NCBI RefSeq assembly: GCF_029024105.1
Contig: NZ_CP118963.1
Location: forward strand, 1,488,001-1,552,000
Direction of reading: 5' to 3'
Length of the DNA: 64,000 nt
Source: Acinetobacter lwoffii
GTDB lineage: Bacteria > Pseudomonadota > Gammaproteobacteria > Pseudomonadales > Moraxellaceae
Under the pieces are notes generated by a model. The model was not told where the DNA came from and searched no databases. It was given only the letters and a program-made list of their open reading frames with translations. Positions within the stretch are counted from its first letter, which is position 1. Each line of letters opens with the position of its first letter. Both the position numbers and the translations under genes were made by a program. Positions 51,032-60,733 of this stretch are shown here, piece after piece.

Positions 51032-53233
51032 ATGGAAATTAAGGTCAATTATCTCGATAATCTTCGCCAGGAAGCCAAGTTCGATGACTTCACGGTGATT
51101 GCCGATCAGCCGATCCGCTATAAAGGCGATGGTTCGGCACCCGGCCCATTCGATTATTTTCTGGCGTCATCAGCACTTTGTGCGGCTTATTTTGTCAAAG
51201 TCTATTGCGCAGCACGTGACATTCCGACTGATAATATCCGCCTTTCGCAAAACAATATTGTTGATCCTGAAAACCGCTATAAACAGATTTTTAAAATTCA
51301 GGTGGAACTGCCGGCTGATATTTCTGAAAAAGACCGCCAAGGGATTTTACGTTCGATTGATCGTTGTACTGTCAAGAAAGTAATTCAAACCGGTCCTGAA
51401 TTTGTCATTGAAGAAGTGGAAAGCATTGATGCGGATGCTCAAGCTTTATTGATGCCAAGTCTGGCTTCTGATCATACGACTTTCATTCCAGGTAAAGACC
51501 TGCCGCTGGAAGAAACCATTGCCAATATGTCTGCCATTCTGGCAGGCCTCGGCATGAAGATTGAAATTGCGTCTTGGCGTAATATCGTGCCGAATGTCTG
51601 GTCATTGCATATTCGTGATGCGCAGTCGCCAATGTGCTTTACCAACGGTAAAGGTTCGACCAAAGAAAGTGCGCTGGCATCTGCCTTGGGCGAATTTATT
51701 GAGCGTCTGAACTGTAACTTCTTCTATAACGACCAGTTCTGGGGTGAGGATATTGCCAATGCCGAATTTGTGCATTATCCAGATGAAAAATGGTTCCAGC
51801 CAGGTCCAAATGGCGAACTACCTGCAGAAGTTTTAGATGAACATACCCGTGAAATTTATGATCCTGAAGATGAATTATTGGGTATCCATCTTTACGACAC
51901 CAACTCTGGTAATAAAGCACGTGGCATCTGTTCATTGCCATTTGTACGTCAGTCTGATGGTGAAACCGTTTATTTCCCGTCGAATCTGATCGAAAACCTT
52001 TACTTAAGTAACGGGATGAGTGCCGGCAATACCTTGGCTGAAGCGCAAGTACAATGTCTGTCTGAAATTTTCGAGCGTGCTGTTAAACGCGAAATTCTGG
52101 AAGGTGAACTGGCACTACCGGATGTGCCTGAACATGTTCTGGCAAAATATCCAAAAATTGTTGAAGGCATTAAAGGCCTAGAAGAACAGGGCTTCCCGGT
52201 TCTGGTCAAAGATGCATCTTTAGGCGGTCAGTTCCCGGTCATGTGTGTCACCCTGATGAACCCGCGTACTGGCGGTGTATTTGCCTCATTCGGTGCCCAT
52301 CCTAACTTTGAAGTGGCATTAGAACGCAGTCTGACTGAGTTATTGCAAGGCCGTAGTTTTGAAGGTCTGAATGATCTGCCAAAACCAACCTTTAGCAGTA
52401 ATGCCGCGACTGAACCAAATAACTTCGTCGAGCATTTCATCGACTCGAGCGGTGTAGTGTCTTGGCGTTTCTTCAGCGCGAAATCAGATTATGATTTTGT
52501 CGAGTGGGATTTCACTAATAACGGTCAAAATTCGAATGCGGACGAAGCTCAGGAATTATTCACGATTCTGGAAGACATGGGCCATGAAGTTTATATGGCG
52601 GTGTATCAGCATCTAGGTGCAACAGCTTGCCGTATTCTGGTACCGGGCTATTCGGAAATTTATCTGGTAGAAGATCTGGTTTGGGACAATACCAACAAGG
52701 CTTTGTTATATCGTGAAGATATCCTGAATCTGCACCGTCTGGATGATGAACAATTGGAAGCATTGGTTGAGCGTCTGGAAGAAGCAGATGAGGATGACTA
52801 TACCGAAATCAAAACCTTGATCGGTATCGAGTTCGATGAAAATACTGAATGGGGCCAACTCACTATTCTTGAACTGAAACTACTGATTTATGTGGCTTTG
52901 CAGCAATTTGAAGAAGCCAAAGATCTGGTTGAGCAGTTCCTGCAGTTCAATACCAATACCGTTGAACGTGGCCTGTTCTACCAGTGCATGAATGTCGTTC
53001 TGGAAGTCATTCTGGATGATGAAATGGAACTGGAAGATTATGAACACAACTTCCGTCGTATGTTTGGTGATGCCCGTATGGATGCCGTTTTAGGTTCAAT
53101 TGAAGGAACAGTCCGTTTCTATGGTTTGACCGAAACCAACATGCAGCTAGAAGGGCTGGATCGTCATTTGCGCCTGATTGACAGTTACAAGAAACTGCAT
53201 GCGGCGCGTGCAAAGTTTGTGGCTCAGCAATAA
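51032..53233 (+). CDS. OsmC domain / YcaO domain fusion protein
   Basis: 733-residue cytoplasmic protein. Residues 1-140 are OsmC-like (peroxiredoxin-type fold; DNLRQEAKFDDFTVIADQPIRYKGDGSAPGPFDYFLASSALCA abridged by its motif GPFDYFLASSALC). Residues from 145 are YcaO (TFIPGKDLPLEETIANM, FTNGKGSTKESALASALGEFIERL), the ATP-dependent cyclodehydratase fold, with the ATP-site acidic residues in LGEFIERL and CLSEIFERAVKREI. A C-terminal helical region of about 150 residues follows. E. coli YcaO (about 586 residues) lacks the OsmC part and influences RimO-dependent methylthiolation of S12. No precursor peptide gene is adjacent, so an RiPP role is unlikely. Confidence 0.9.
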   Translation: MEIKVNYLDNLRQEAKFDDFTVIADQPIRYKGDGSAPGPFDYFLASSALCAAYFVKVYCAARDIPTDNIRLSQNNIVDPENRYKQIFKIQVELPADISEKDRQGILRSIDRCTVKKVIQTGPEFVIEEVESIDADAQALLMPSLASDHTTFIPGKDLPLEETIANMSAILAGLGMKIEIASWRNIVPNVWSLHIRDAQSPMCFTNGKGSTKESALASALGEFIERLNCNFFYNDQFWGEDIANAEFVHYPDEKWFQPGPNGELPAEVLDEHTREIYDPEDELLGIHLYDTNSGNKARGICSLPFVRQSDGETVYFPSNLIENLYLSNGMSAGNTLAEAQVQCLSEIFERAVKREILEGELALPDVPEHVLAKYPKIVEGIKGLEEQGFPVLVKDASLGGQFPVMCVTLMNPRTGGVFASFGAHPNFEVALERSLTELLQGRSFEGLNDLPKPTFSSNAATEPNNFVEHFIDSSGVVSWRFFSAKSDYDFVEWDFTNNGQNSNADEAQELFTILEDMGHEVYMAVYQHLGATACRILVPGYSEIYLVEDLVWDNTNKALLYREDILNLHRLDDEQLEALVERLEEADEDDYTEIKTLIGIEFDENTEWGQLTILELKLLIYVALQQFEEAKDLVEQFLQFNTNTVERGLFYQCMNVVLEVILDDEMELEDYEHNFRRMFGDARMDAVLGSIEGTVRFYGLTETNMQLEGLDRHLRLIDSYKKLHAARAKFVAQQ

Positions 53234-53283
53234 TCCATAGATGAATGACTAAAAGTTTTCGTCATTTGTTTTAAATATTAAAG

Positions 53284-53315
53284 ATGGCTTACTCGGTTTC
53301 GAGTAGGCCATTTTT
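53284..53315 (+). terminator. Terminator after the OsmC-YcaO gene
   Basis: Twelve-bp stem ATGGCTTACTCG / CGAGTAGGCCAT (one T-G pair), loop GTTT, then TTTTATC. Confidence 0.85.
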
Positions 53316-53365
53316 ATCTCTGACCCTATATGCAATCTTTTCTATTTTTCTATTTGAAAATTTAT

Positions 53366-53395
53366 TAATCCCAGCTCCCTCGGGAACTGGGATTA
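53366..53395. repeat. Large palindrome between convergent genes
   Basis: TAATCCCAG / CTGGGATTA (9 bp) continues inward as TCCC / GGGA after one mismatch. No T run on either side, so it is an unlikely terminator; role unknown. Confidence 0.5.
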
Positions 53396-53492
53396 CCTAA
53401 AAAATTAAAGTGAAGTGTTAATATTAACTGCTTCAAGATTGGGTATGTGAATGTGAGAAATAGATGTATTTTTCTCATTCACAGGAATTACC

Positions 53493-55205
53493 TTACATAT
53501 TCGGGTAATTCGGACCACCACCACCTTCCGGTGTTACCCAGGTGATGTTCTGGGACGGTTCCTTGATGTCACAGGTCTTGCAGTGCACACAGTTGGCTGC
53601 ATTGATCTGGAAACGTTTCGAACCGTCATTATTTTCCATGATTTCATAGACACCCGCCGGGCAGTAACGCTGCGCAGGTTCATCCCATGTCGGCAGGTTG
53701 ACTTCCACCGGAATCGAAGCATCGGTCAGTTTCAAGTGCGCTGGCTGGTTCTCTTCATGGACCGTATTCGAGACAAACACTGAAGACAGACGGTCAAAGG
53801 TCAGCTTGCCATCCGGTTTTGGATAGGTCGGCTTGAAGCTTTCAGCTGCCTGGGTTTTTAGCGCAGCATGGTCCTGAACCAGATCATGTAAAGTGAATGG
53901 AACTTTAAACACGTTCTGGTCGATAAAGTTAAAGGCACCACCGATCCATTGACCGAACTTGTGCATCGCAGGACCGAAGTTACGCGAGTTATAGAGCTCT
54001 TCTTTCAGCCAGCTGTTGTTAAACTTATCGGTATACGCGGTGAGTTCTTTGACAAAGAAATCTTCACCCTCTACAACACGTGCAATCGCCAGATCACCGC
54101 CTTGTTGTACACCGGCCGCAATTGCTTCAAACACCGCTTCACCGCAGAGCATGCCGGACTTCATTGCAGTATGTGAGCCTTTGATCTTGGCAAAGTTCAG
54201 GAAGCCGGCATCATCACCAATCAATGAGCCGCCCGGGAAGGTGAATTTTGGTAGCGAGTTAAAACCACCTTTGGTCACGGCACGGGCACCATAGGAAATA
54301 CGCTTGCCACCTTCGAGATATTGCTTAATTAATGGATGGGTTTTCCAGCGCTGCATTTCCATGAACGGATACATGTGGGGGTTGGTATAGGACAGATCCA
54401 CGATCATGCCCAGGGTCACCTGGTTGTTTTCCGCGTGGTAGAGCCACCAGCCGCCTGAAGAACCGGTTTCAGAAAGTGGCCAACCGGCACCATGCATCAC
54501 CAGACCCGGTTTGTGCTTGGCAGGATCGATTTCCCACAACTCTTTAATGCCGATACCGTAGTGTTGCGGATCAGCATCCTTGTCCAGGTTGAACTTCTGG
54601 ATTAAACGCTTACCTAAGTGACCGCGGCAACCTTCAGCAAATAACGTGTATTTGGCATGCAGTTCATAACCCGGGGTAAAGTTATGCGTCGGTTCGCCAT
54701 CTTTACCAATGCCCATGTCACCGGTTTGGATGCCTTTGACTGTGCCATCGGCATGATACAGAATTTCTGATGCCGCAAAGCCCGGGAAGATCGATACTTC
54801 GAGTTCTTCGGCTTTCTGGCCTAACCAGCGCACCACGTTGCCGAGCGAGATGACATAGTTGCCATCGTTATGCATGGTTTTAGGCACCATCCAGTGCGGT
54901 GCTTCCTGTGATTTTTCATCTGACAGCAGGAAGAAGGTTTTATCTTCAGTCACCGGGACATTCAGCGGGGCACCTTGTTCTTTCCAGTCCGGGAACAACT
55001 CGTTCATGGCACGCGGTTCAAGTACCGCACCAGACAGAATATGTGCACCGACTTCGGAGCCTTTTTCTACGACACAAACGGACAAATCGTTTAAGTTGTT
55101 TTCAATTGCAAGCTGACGGATTTTGATCGCAGCAGAAAGACCCGCAGGGCCTGCGCCTACGATGATGACGTCAAACTCCATCGATTCTCTTGTTATATCT
55201 TCCAT
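53493..55205 (-). CDS. Electron transfer flavoprotein-ubiquinone oxidoreductase
   Basis: 570-residue membrane-associated enzyme passing electrons from ETF, and so from acyl-CoA dehydrogenases, to ubiquinone. FAD loop IIVGAGPAGLSAAI near residue 15, quinone-site region GAGWPLSETGSSGGWW, and a C-terminal [4Fe-4S] domain (CPAGVYEI, NCVHCKTCDIKEPSQNI). The start is ATG 55205 or ATG 55181 (MEFDVIIVG); the latter has AGAGA nearby. Functionally linked to the two acyl-CoA dehydrogenases encoded at 56.8-59.2 kb, which need ETF as acceptor; the ETF genes themselves are not in the window. Confidence 0.95.
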   Translation of the reverse strand: MEDITRESMEFDVIIVGAGPAGLSAAIKIRQLAIENNLNDLSVCVVEKGSEVGAHILSGAVLEPRAMNELFPDWKEQGAPLNVPVTEDKTFFLLSDEKSQEAPHWMVPKTMHNDGNYVISLGNVVRWLGQKAEELEVSIFPGFAASEILYHADGTVKGIQTGDMGIGKDGEPTHNFTPGYELHAKYTLFAEGCRGHLGKRLIQKFNLDKDADPQHYGIGIKELWEIDPAKHKPGLVMHGAGWPLSETGSSGGWWLYHAENNQVTLGMIVDLSYTNPHMYPFMEMQRWKTHPLIKQYLEGGKRISYGARAVTKGGFNSLPKFTFPGGSLIGDDAGFLNFAKIKGSHTAMKSGMLCGEAVFEAIAAGVQQGGDLAIARVVEGEDFFVKELTAYTDKFNNSWLKEELYNSRNFGPAMHKFGQWIGGAFNFIDQNVFKVPFTLHDLVQDHAALKTQAAESFKPTYPKPDGKLTFDRLSSVFVSNTVHEENQPAHLKLTDASIPVEVNLPTWDEPAQRYCPAGVYEIMENNDGSKRFQINAANCVHCKTCDIKEPSQNITWVTPEGGGGPNYPNM

Positions 55206-55432
55206 AATATAAAATCCAATTTCGCTATACGATATTTATAGCATTATCTAAATCGGTTATGAAGCTTATTTTTGATCTTTTTATTTGAAATAGGACTTTA
55301 TCTATTTTTTAAATCTTATCTATTTCACCGTATTAAAAAGGTTTGCTGTAAATTATAGATAAAGGAAGAAGATGTGTAGATTGGGTATTCAATAAGAAGA
55401 GCGACTGAATGTCGCTCTGATGATTAATTTTT

Positions 55433-56269
55433 TTATATATTATTGAGATTCATAGCAATATTGTTCACCATGTGAATCAGACGCGGCCCAATTTCATTTT
55501 CCAGTTTTTCCTGATTTAACAGATAACTTGGAGCACCACAGTTAAACGTTAATATCCCGTGTTTAGGGTGAACCAATGGAACTGCCACGGAATTCACATC
55601 CTTAGCCCAGTCACCTAAAGACAGACAGTAGCCATAATCCTGATAATCACGGATTGCACGTTCCAGATTACGCTTGATGGTTGGCCACTGATCTTCGTTT
55701 CTTTTCTTGATGGCATCAAATAAATATTCGCGTTCCTTCACATCCATCGCTGCCAGACAGGCCCGTCCCATGGCACTGCTATGAATCGGTAAAGTCGAAC
55801 CGACAGGGCGGCGCATGGTTAGCGTCGATTCTGTATGTACCACTTCCAGATAAATCATGCTCAAACGGTCACGGGTAGCCATTGCCACAGGGGCTTGGGA
55901 ATAACGGGACATTTCTTCCATAAACGGATAAGCCTGAGTCCGCGCAGAAATATTACTCAAAGCTGCATAACCCAAAGCCAATACGCCAACATCCAACAGA
56001 TATTTCGTGGTATTCGGTAGTTGTTTTAAATAACCTAAAGAAACCAGGGTGCTGGTAATACGGGCCACAGTTGGCTTGGGTAAGTTGGTTAATTGTGCAA
56101 TTTCCTGATTGCCAAGCAATTGATTGGTCGCTGAAAAGCAACGTAAGATTTCCAATCCACGCGCAATAGACGCAATAAATTGAGGATTATTTTCTCTATG
56201 AATATGTGAAATCGGATCTAAACGGATTTCATCAAAGTTGGGAATTTCACCAGTTTTATTTTTTGTCAT
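55433..56269 (-). CDS. IclR-family transcriptional regulator
   Basis: 278-residue regulator: N-terminal winged helix (FIASIARGLEILRCFSATNQLLGNQEIAQLTNLPKPTVARI) and C-terminal effector domain (RRPVGSTLPIHSSAMGRACLAAM, DVNSVAVPLVHPKHG). It resembles the PcaU/PobR/PcaR branch that controls aromatic and dicarboxylate catabolism in Acinetobacter. Divergent from the acyl-CoA dehydrogenase operon, with matching 15-bp palindromes near both starts, so it probably controls itself and that operon. Confidence 0.9.
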   Translation of the reverse strand: MTKNKTGEIPNFDEIRLDPISHIHRENNPQFIASIARGLEILRCFSATNQLLGNQEIAQLTNLPKPTVARITSTLVSLGYLKQLPNTTKYLLDVGVLALGYAALSNISARTQAYPFMEEMSRYSQAPVAMATRDRLSMIYLEVVHTESTLTMRRPVGSTLPIHSSAMGRACLAAMDVKEREYLFDAIKKRNEDQWPTIKRNLERAIRDYQDYGYCLSLGDWAKDVNSVAVPLVHPKHGILTFNCGAPSYLLNQEKLENEIGPRLIHMVNNIAMNLNNI

Positions 56270-56315
56270 GGTCAGGGCAATTAAAGTTAAATTAATGAAT
56301 ATGATAGCAACATAA

Positions 56316-56330
56316 TTTCACGATACAAAA
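56316..56330. promoter_or_regulatory. IclR operator-like site near the regulator gene
   Basis: TTTCACGATACAAAA, a partial match to the palindrome TTTCGTAATACGAAA, 47 bp upstream of the IclR start; probable autoregulatory site. Confidence 0.5.
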
Positions 56331-56581
56331 TAAAACACTTCTACAAAAGATAAAATATAGGAAAAAGTGCCGAAATTATTTGTGGTCGAAAAGAATCCTG
56401 TTACCCAACTTTGAAGACAATATAAAATCATCTAGTTTTTTAGGTTTAACACGTAGCCAATACATTTAAAAAGTTTCGATTTCTCCGAAAGAGTCAGTGA
56501 TCGATAAATATTACAGCAAGAAAAAAGGTTTAATTATCTATTCAAAAAAACTGATAAATAGAATAATCACTCATCAAAATA

Positions 56582-56596
56582 TTTCGTATCGTGAAA
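56582..56596. promoter_or_regulatory. IclR operator-like site, middle
   Basis: TTTCGTATCGTGAAA. Its inner 12 bases (GTATCGTGAAAT) are the exact inverse of those at 56316-56327, so the two sites face each other across about 250 bp and could support looping. Confidence 0.5.
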
Positions 56597-56708
56597 TTAA
56601 ATATTAAACACAAATCAACTGGAATACCAGAAAAATTTCATTTTTTAGTTAAAATATAAAATTTTTAATAATTTCACTTGCTCAAAATGATTTTATATGA
56701 TTATTTAT

Positions 56709-56723
56709 TTCGTAATACGAAAC
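56709..56723. promoter_or_regulatory. IclR operator-like site near the catabolic operon
   Basis: TTTCGTAATACGAAA is a perfect 7+1+7 palindrome, 50 bp before the acyl-CoA dehydrogenase start, the form expected for an IclR-family dimer site. Confidence 0.65.
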
Positions 56724-56772
56724 AAAAATAAGGGTAAAGGAATTTACCTAAATTATATCCATGGAGATTCAT

Positions 56773-57927
56773 ATGATTCGTGATCCGGAAATGCTAGACC
56801 AACTTCTGTCAACGATTCGCGATTTTGTAAAAAATGAACTGGTGCCTCTTGAGCATGAAGTAGAAGAGAACAATGCCATTCCTGAACATATTGTGGAACA
56901 GATGAAAGAGCTGGGCTTGTTTGGCCTGACGATTCCTGAAGAATATGGTGGTTTAGGCATTACCATGGAAGAAGAAATTCTGGTCGCGATGGAATTGGGC
57001 CATACATCGGCTGCCTTTCGCTCTTTAATTGGTACTAACAACGGCATTGGCTCAAGCGGCATCATTATCGACGGTACAGAAGAGCAAAAACAGAAATATT
57101 TACCGCGTTATGCAACGGGCGAAATTATTGGTTCATTCTGTTTGACCGAACCGGATTCCGGCTCAGACGCTGCTGCTTTAAAAACCAGTGCAGTCAAAGA
57201 CGGCGATTATTATATTTTAAACGGAACTAAACGCTTCATCACCAATGCACCACGTGCCACGACATTTACCGTGATGGCACGTACCAATCAAGAGATTAAA
57301 GGTGCGAGCGGTATTTCAGCATTTCTAGTTGAAGCAGGTACACCTGGTTTAAGCCTAGGTAAAATTGACAAGAAAATGGGCCAACATGGTTCCTATACCT
57401 GTGATGTAATTTTTGATAACTGTAAAGTGCATAAAGATCAGCTGATTGGCGGTGTAGAAGGGATCGGCTTTAAAACAGCAATGCGCGTTCTGGATAAGGG
57501 CCGTCTGCACATTGCTGGTTATAGCGTCGGCATGGCTGAGCGTATGTTGGAAGACGCACTCAACTATGCAGTGGAGCGCAAACAGTTTGGCCAGCCCATT
57601 GCGAATTTCCAGCTAATCCAAGGTATGTTGGCAGACTCCAAAGCCGAGATTTATGCAGCCAAATGTATGGTGCTGGATGCTGCGCGTCTACGTGATGCTG
57701 GCCAAAATGTTACGACTGAAGCCTCTTGTGCCAAAATGTTTGCAACTGAAATGTGTGGTCGAGTTGCTGATCGCTGTTTGCAGATTCATGGTGGAGCGGG
57801 TTATATCAGTGAATATTCAATTGAACGTTTCTACCGTGATGTGCGTCTGTTCCGTTTATATGAAGGAACCACACAAATCCAGCAAATTATTATTGCGCGT
57901 GAAATGATTAAACAAGCAACCGCCTAA
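56773..57927 (+). CDS. Acyl-CoA dehydrogenase
   Basis: 384-residue FAD enzyme oxidising an acyl-CoA to the 2-enoyl-CoA with electrons passed to ETF. Family motifs: IPEEYGGLG, FCLTEPDSGSDAAAL (FAD-binding signature), the DRCLQIHGGAGYISEYSIERFYRD signature and the catalytic Glu in RLYEGTTQIQQ. ATG 56773 is chosen over 56761 because GGAG (56763-56766) is then correctly placed. Resembles short/branched-chain and dicarboxylyl-CoA (DcaA-like) dehydrogenases; exact substrate unknown. First gene of the IclR-controlled operon. Confidence 0.9.
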   Translation: MIRDPEMLDQLLSTIRDFVKNELVPLEHEVEENNAIPEHIVEQMKELGLFGLTIPEEYGGLGITMEEEILVAMELGHTSAAFRSLIGTNNGIGSSGIIIDGTEEQKQKYLPRYATGEIIGSFCLTEPDSGSDAAALKTSAVKDGDYYILNGTKRFITNAPRATTFTVMARTNQEIKGASGISAFLVEAGTPGLSLGKIDKKMGQHGSYTCDVIFDNCKVHKDQLIGGVEGIGFKTAMRVLDKGRLHIAGYSVGMAERMLEDALNYAVERKQFGQPIANFQLIQGMLADSKAEIYAAKCMVLDAARLRDAGQNVTTEASCAKMFATEMCGRVADRCLQIHGGAGYISEYSIERFYRDVRLFRLYEGTTQIQQIIIAREMIKQATA

Positions 57928-57958
57928 TCTCATAATTTTAAAATAAGGAAATATTAAA

Positions 57959-59158
57959 ATGACGACAAAAATTAGATTTGATTGGCAAGACCCGTTTTTA
58001 ATAGAACAGCAACTGACATCAGAAGAGCGCATGATTCGCGATGCAGCGGCAGCGTACTGTCAAGACAAACTGATGCCGCGTGTACTGGAACAGTTCCGTC
58101 ATGAAAAAACCGATCCGGCTATTTTCCGTGAAATGGGAGAACTGGGTTTACTCGGTCCAACCATTCCGGAACAGTACGGCGGTGCAGGTTTAAATTATGT
58201 CAGTTATGGTCTGATTGCTCGTGAAGTTGAACGTGTCGATTCAGGTTACCGTTCAATGGCCAGCGTACAAAGCTCTCTGGTGATGGTACCCATTAATGAA
58301 TTTGGTTCTGAAGAGCAAAAGCAGAAGTATTTACCAAAATTAGCAACCGGTGAATATATTGGTTGCTTCGGCTTGACCGAGCCGGATCATGGTTCGGATC
58401 CGGGCAGCATGATTAGCCGTGCTAAAAAAGTCGAGGGTGGTTACCGTTTAACTGGCGCAAAAATGTGGATTACCAATAGTCCGATTGCCGATGTATTTGT
58501 AGTTTGGGCCAAAGAAGTTTCTGCCGAAGGTAATATCGGTGACATTCGTGGCTTTATTTTAGAAAAAGGCTGGGAAGGGCTTTCTGCTCCAACGATTCAC
58601 GGCAAGGTGGGTCTACGTGCCTCAATCACCGGTGAAATTGTAATGGATAACGTCTTTGTTCCAGAAGAAAATGCATTTCCGGAAGTTCGCGGTTTAAAAG
58701 GACCTTTTACCTGCTTGAATAGTGCACGTTACGGGATTGCCTGGGGTGCCATGGGAGCTGCAGAGTTCTGCTGGCATACCGCACATCAATACACCATGGA
58801 CCGTAAACAGTTTGGTCGACCACTCGCTGCGAATCAGCTGATCCAGAAGAAACTGGCAGATATGCAAACTGAAATTGCACTCGGTTTGCAGGTGGCTTTA
58901 CGTTTTGGCCGCATGAAGGATGAAGGCATTGCTTCAGTTGAAGGTACATCACTGATCAAGCGCAACAACTGCGGCAAGGCACTGGATATTGCCCGTTTGG
59001 CCCGTGACATGATGGGTGGAAATGGCATTAGCGATGAATTCGGTGTAGCCCGTCATCTGGTTAATCTGGAAGTGGTAAATACCTATGAAGGTACCCATGA
59101 TGTACATGCCCTGATTTTAGGTCGTGCACAAACCGGAATTGCAGCCTTTTGCAACTAA
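57959..59158 (+). CDS. gcdH: Glutaryl-CoA dehydrogenase
   Basis: 399-residue FAD enzyme oxidising and decarboxylating glutaryl-CoA to crotonyl-CoA. Landmarks closely match GcdH: FDWQDPF at the N-terminus, [19 protein letters not shown] (with the substrate-binding Arg), [15 protein letters not shown], and the catalytic Glu in [25 protein letters not shown] precedes the ATG, 31 bp after the first dehydrogenase. With the CoA-transferase downstream it suggests glutarate breakdown. Confidence 0.93.
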   Translation: MTTKIRFDWQDPFLIEQQLTSEERMIRDAAAAYCQDKLMPRVLEQFRHEKTDPAIFREMGELGLLGPTIPEQYGGAGLNYVSYGLIAREVERVDSGYRSMASVQSSLVMVPINEFGSEEQKQKYLPKLATGEYIGCFGLTEPDHGSDPGSMISRAKKVEGGYRLTGAKMWITNSPIADVFVVWAKEVSAEGNIGDIRGFILEKGWEGLSAPTIHGKVGLRASITGEIVMDNVFVPEENAFPEVRGLKGPFTCLNSARYGIAWGAMGAAEFCWHTAHQYTMDRKQFGRPLAANQLIQKKLADMQTEIALGLQVALRFGRMKDEGIASVEGTSLIKRNNCGKALDIARLARDMMGGNGISDEFGVARHLVNLEVVNTYEGTHDVHALILGRAQTGIAAFCN

Positions 59159-59172
59159 ACCTGACATCAACT

Positions 59173-59202
59173 TCTAGCCAGCATTGCTGGCTAGATTGTT
59201 TT
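59173..59202 (+). terminator. Terminator after gcdH
   Basis: Ten-bp perfect stem TCTAGCCAGC / GCTGGCTAGA, loop ATT, then TTGTTTT. It splits the locus into two transcription units or allows partial readthrough. Confidence 0.75.
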
Positions 59203-59412
59203 ACGGGTTTAAGAATTGTGCTTAATCACATCATTCAATGTATTGCTACGTGATTTCTGCAGAGAAAATTTATCAAGAACTTTGAAAATCATTTTATACC
59301 ACCTTGCTAAAGCGTGGTAATGATCAGCGAATATTCTATATTTCACCTAAATAATTAAGTGAAATATGCGTTTTAAAAAGGCACAGGAGTGCCGAAAAGT
59401 AGAAAGAGCATT

Positions 59413-60693
59413 ATGGATACGATCAGTTCACAACAACACCCAGTGGAAGGTGGAAACGAACCCAAGCAAAGAGTCTGGATTCTGGCCTTTATTTTCTCAT
59501 TTTTAGCATTATTGGTTGATGGTGCTGATATTGCGTTATTAGCCTACAGTCTGACCAGTCTGAAACAAGAGTTTTCATTAAGTAATATGCAGGCCGGTGC
59601 CTTAGGGAGCTGGACGCTTGCAGGCATGGCTATCGGCGGTTTTTTTGGTGGCTGGGCTTGTGACCGTTTTGGCCGGGTTCGTGTGATCGTCATTGCCATT
59701 GCATTATTTTCTTCATTAACCTTCTGGTTAGGATTCGTAGAAAGTTATGATCAGTTCAAATGGCTGCGCTTTACGTCTGCGATTGGACTAGGTGCTCTAT
59801 ATATTGCCTGTAACACACTCATGGCAGAGTATGTACCCACCAAATATCGCTCTACAGTATTGGCAACGCTTATGACTGGCTGGACTTTAGGCTCGGTGGT
59901 CGCAACTGTTCTGGCTGGATGGCTATTGCCTGAATTTGGCTGGCGATACCTCTATTATATTGCCATTATTCCAATTGTACTGGCCTTCGCGATGTACTTC
60001 TTGGTGCCTGAGCCGAAAGCCTGGTTAGATGCGCGTAAAGCACGCCTGGATGCAAAAGCCAGTGGTATTCTGCAGGAAAAACCAAAAAATACTTTTAAAA
60101 TGATTTTTGAAGATGCACTTAGCCGTCGCATGTTTATCCTCTGGTCCTTCAGTACCGCATTTTTACAGTTTGGATATTATGGAGTCAGCAACTGGCTACC
60201 GGCGTATTTAGAGACTGATCTGGGAATCAAGTTTAAAGAAATGACCATGTATATGATCGGGACTTTCCTGATCATGATGTGTACCAAAGTTATTGCTGGT
60301 TTTATCGCTGACCGGATTGGCCGTCGTGCGGTATTTGCTTTCGGCACTATGGGTACTGCAATTTTTATCCCTGTGATTGTCTTTGGTAATACGCCGGATA
60401 ATATCCTCTGGCTGATGTTATTTTTCGGTTTTCTCTATGGTATTCCATACGGTATTAATGCGACTTACATGACAGAAAGCTTCTCCACCAAAGTGCGTGG
60501 AACAGCAGTGGGTGGGGCATATAACGTAGGCCGACTGGGTGCGGTGTTTGCACCTCTTACCATTGGCTATTTTGCTCAAGGAGGCTCAATTGGTACCGGC
60601 TTACTGATTATGGGCATTGCCTATTTTCTTTGCGGCCTGATACCCGCTTTCTTTATTAAAGACCGCTTATTTGATCCACAAAAGGCAGATTAA
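59413..60693 (+). CDS. MFS transporter (aromatic/dicarboxylic acid:H+ symporter type)
   Basis: 426-residue inner-membrane transporter with about 12 helices. The AAHS-like first-helix motif LLVDGADIALLAYSLTSL contains the conserved charged residues, followed by the MFS loop motif GWACDRFGRVRV and a second-half counterpart ADRIGRRAVF. ATG 59413 (MDTISSQQH) is preferred over GTG 59389, whose AGGAG abuts the codon. Related to DcaK/PcaK-type uptake systems. Position between gcdH and the CoA-transferase suggests it imports the acid they process, such as glutarate. Confidence 0.87.
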   Translation: MDTISSQQHPVEGGNEPKQRVWILAFIFSFLALLVDGADIALLAYSLTSLKQEFSLSNMQAGALGSWTLAGMAIGGFFGGWACDRFGRVRVIVIAIALFSSLTFWLGFVESYDQFKWLRFTSAIGLGALYIACNTLMAEYVPTKYRSTVLATLMTGWTLGSVVATVLAGWLLPEFGWRYLYYIAIIPIVLAFAMYFLVPEPKAWLDARKARLDAKASGILQEKPKNTFKMIFEDALSRRMFILWSFSTAFLQFGYYGVSNWLPAYLETDLGIKFKEMTMYMIGTFLIMMCTKVIAGFIADRIGRRAVFAFGTMGTAIFIPVIVFGNTPDNILWLMLFFGFLYGIPYGINATYMTESFSTKVRGTAVGGAYNVGRLGAVFAPLTIGYFAQGGSIGTGLLIMGIAYFLCGLIPAFFIKDRLFDPQKAD

Positions 60694-60733
60694 TCTGCAC
60701 TCGTAATATAGATAGAACATGCTAGGAAGCAAT

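Noticed and set aside
51032..53233. RiPP biosynthesis locus based on YcaO
   Set aside because: No precursor peptide, dehydrogenase or exporter nearby, and the YcaO belongs to the E. coli-like branch.
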